Of a stretch of DNA of 6,720 bases, positions 5,816 through 6,720 are shown piece after piece. Every line of letters begins with the position of its first letter. Position 1 is the stretch's first letter. Position numbers and translations under genes: made by a program. The notes beneath the pieces were generated by a model. The model was not told the DNA's origin and did no database searches. It worked only from the letters and a program-made list of their open reading frames with translations. Source of the DNA: Paracoccaceae bacterium (GTDB lineage Bacteria; Pseudomonadota; Alphaproteobacteria; Rhodobacterales; Rhodobacteraceae). The DNA is taken from the NCBI GenBank assembly GCA_026709725.1, contig JAPOSK010000061.1:1-6720 (forward strand), written 5' to 3'.

Positions 5816-6720
5816 ACAGAGTTTCTTTCAGAAAGATGTGCTCGCCGAGGAGGCTGCGCTCGACCTCGGTCAAAGAAACTTCCTCGCAGATACTATCCCA
5901 TGCCCCCGAATCGTGTCAATCTGCCTGGCAATGATGCCTTTTGCCGCATTCTCGCCGAGATGAAAGATGTGCCGGGCTTTGAGGCATGTTACAAGCGTAC
6001 TTGAACGGTTCTCCCCAACGATCAGCATCGCCTGGCTGGCCACATAACCGGAACGGTTTTGGGTGCAAATATCATAGGCAGGCGTCAGAGTCAGATTTTT
6101 TCCGTCCCAGAAAGCGGTATGGTTGCGGGCGTGATCGTCGGTGTTGCCGCACAGGACATTGAATACAAGCCTTCATAGAACCCGTGCAGGGTTACCCTTG
6201 GCGACCGAAAGCGGCGCCGAATGATTTCCGCAAGGGTCTCATAGCTGGCATATCGTGCCATCATCTCATCAAGACCGAGCAGAGTCAGTGCCGAAACCAT
6301 GGCCTTGCGTATCTAGCCATCCCTCATCATAACGCGATCGAAACGCTCAACCAGCAGCACATCCTTGCCCGCAATCTGCTTGAGATGCACGGGAGCAACA
6401 TCAAGCCCCACCTTGGCAGCAAGGCTCATGGCGACATACTCCGCCTTCACGACGTTATATGTATCGATGTATCGGTCGACACCGAGAATTTGGCGAGCAT
6501 CTTCGTTTCACCATCCTGAATCACTACCTTTGGGCGTGTGCCACCAAGTGATGTCCCGCGCAACAAAGCCTGCTCAAGATCCGGAACCAATGGGATGCCT
6601 TTTTCAACTTTTCCGCAGCAAGCAGCAAATCTTCGTGCATCGCGGCTTGGGTGGTGCGTGGTACATACTCATAAGCGGAGTTCTGGAAATCCAGTGCACC
6701 GATTCGATCAGAGCCTGACT
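5816..6720 (-). pseudogene. hipA: HipA-family serine/threonine kinase toxin, multiply disrupted and cut by the right edge
   Basis: HipA toxins are kinases of type II toxin-antitoxin modules and are normally neutralised by HipB. Leftward, the pieces spell a near-complete HipA in order: GSDRIGALDF then EYVPRTTQAAM (about 6715-6640); GIPLVPDLEQALLRGTSLGG then RPKVVI, the nucleotide-loop region (6599-6520); YNVVKAEYVAM and DVLLVERFDRV (6459-6330); MVSALTLLGLDEMMARYAS (6300-6240); the catalytic loop CGNTDDHARNH (6151-6119); the metal-binding AYDIC (about 6070); SQAMLIVGENRSS; and the C-terminal WDSICEEVSLTEVERSLL (5900-5847). The frame breaks at the A-run 6600-6604 (-1), 6459-6474 (+8), between 6166 and 6165 (-1) and near 5901 (-1), with a TAG at 6313-6315 where Trp is expected. 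The native stop is not clear, and the left limit is approximate. The N-terminus and any hipB lie beyond the window. Confidence 0.88.
6459..6474. repeat. 8-bp tandem duplication inside the hipA remnant
   Basis: ATGTATCG occurs twice in a row (6459-6466 and 6467-6474). Removing one copy restores the HipA reading from STDT directly into YNVVKAE, so the duplication is the cause of the frame break here. Confidence 0.85.

Overview
The window suggests a moderately GC-rich proteobacterium, most likely an alphaproteobacterium. This is inferred from the style of the PxpA and PxpB sequences (for example KFHGAAGNM in PxpA) and from Acs; no rRNA or other taxonomic marker is present. It divides into a conserved metabolic half (1 to about 3408) and an accessory half (about 3409 to 6720).

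Metabolic half. The 5' part of an acetyl-CoA synthetase gene (acs) reads leftward off the window edge. A 95-bp intergenic region separates it from a rightward three-gene operon, pxpB-pxpC-pxpA, encoding the ATP-dependent 5-oxoprolinase that opens 5-oxoproline (pyroglutamate) to glutamate. The three genes overlap by 14 and 11 bp, which implies translational coupling, and pxpC appears to start at TTG. The intergenic region holds candidate divergent promoters and a perfect inverted repeat, GTGAT-N6-ATCAC, that could be a shared operator.

Accessory half. After pxpA come about 490 bp with no recognisable gene. Next are two 639-bp direct repeats (3897-4535 and 4758-5396), identical in sequence and separated by a 222-bp unique spacer. 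Each holds one complete leftward gene for a 181-residue protein with an N-terminal coiled coil and a PD-(D/E)XK-nuclease-like core (D98...E111-V-K113). The repeat limits fit the gene tightly: 8 bp beyond the stop codon and 85 bp upstream of the start. This looks like a duplicated or mobile single-gene unit with no transposase and no obvious terminal inverted repeats.

The last 900 bp, leftward, are a decayed hipA-family serine/threonine kinase toxin gene. Its kinase motifs are still readable but are spread over several frames by three one-base deletions, an 8-bp tandem duplication and a TGG-to-TAG type nonsense codon. About 420 bp between the second repeat and the hipA remnant are unassigned.

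Overall: a stable acetate-activation and pyroglutamate-salvage locus abuts a degrading accessory region. The most unusual element is the perfectly duplicated nuclease-like gene unit.
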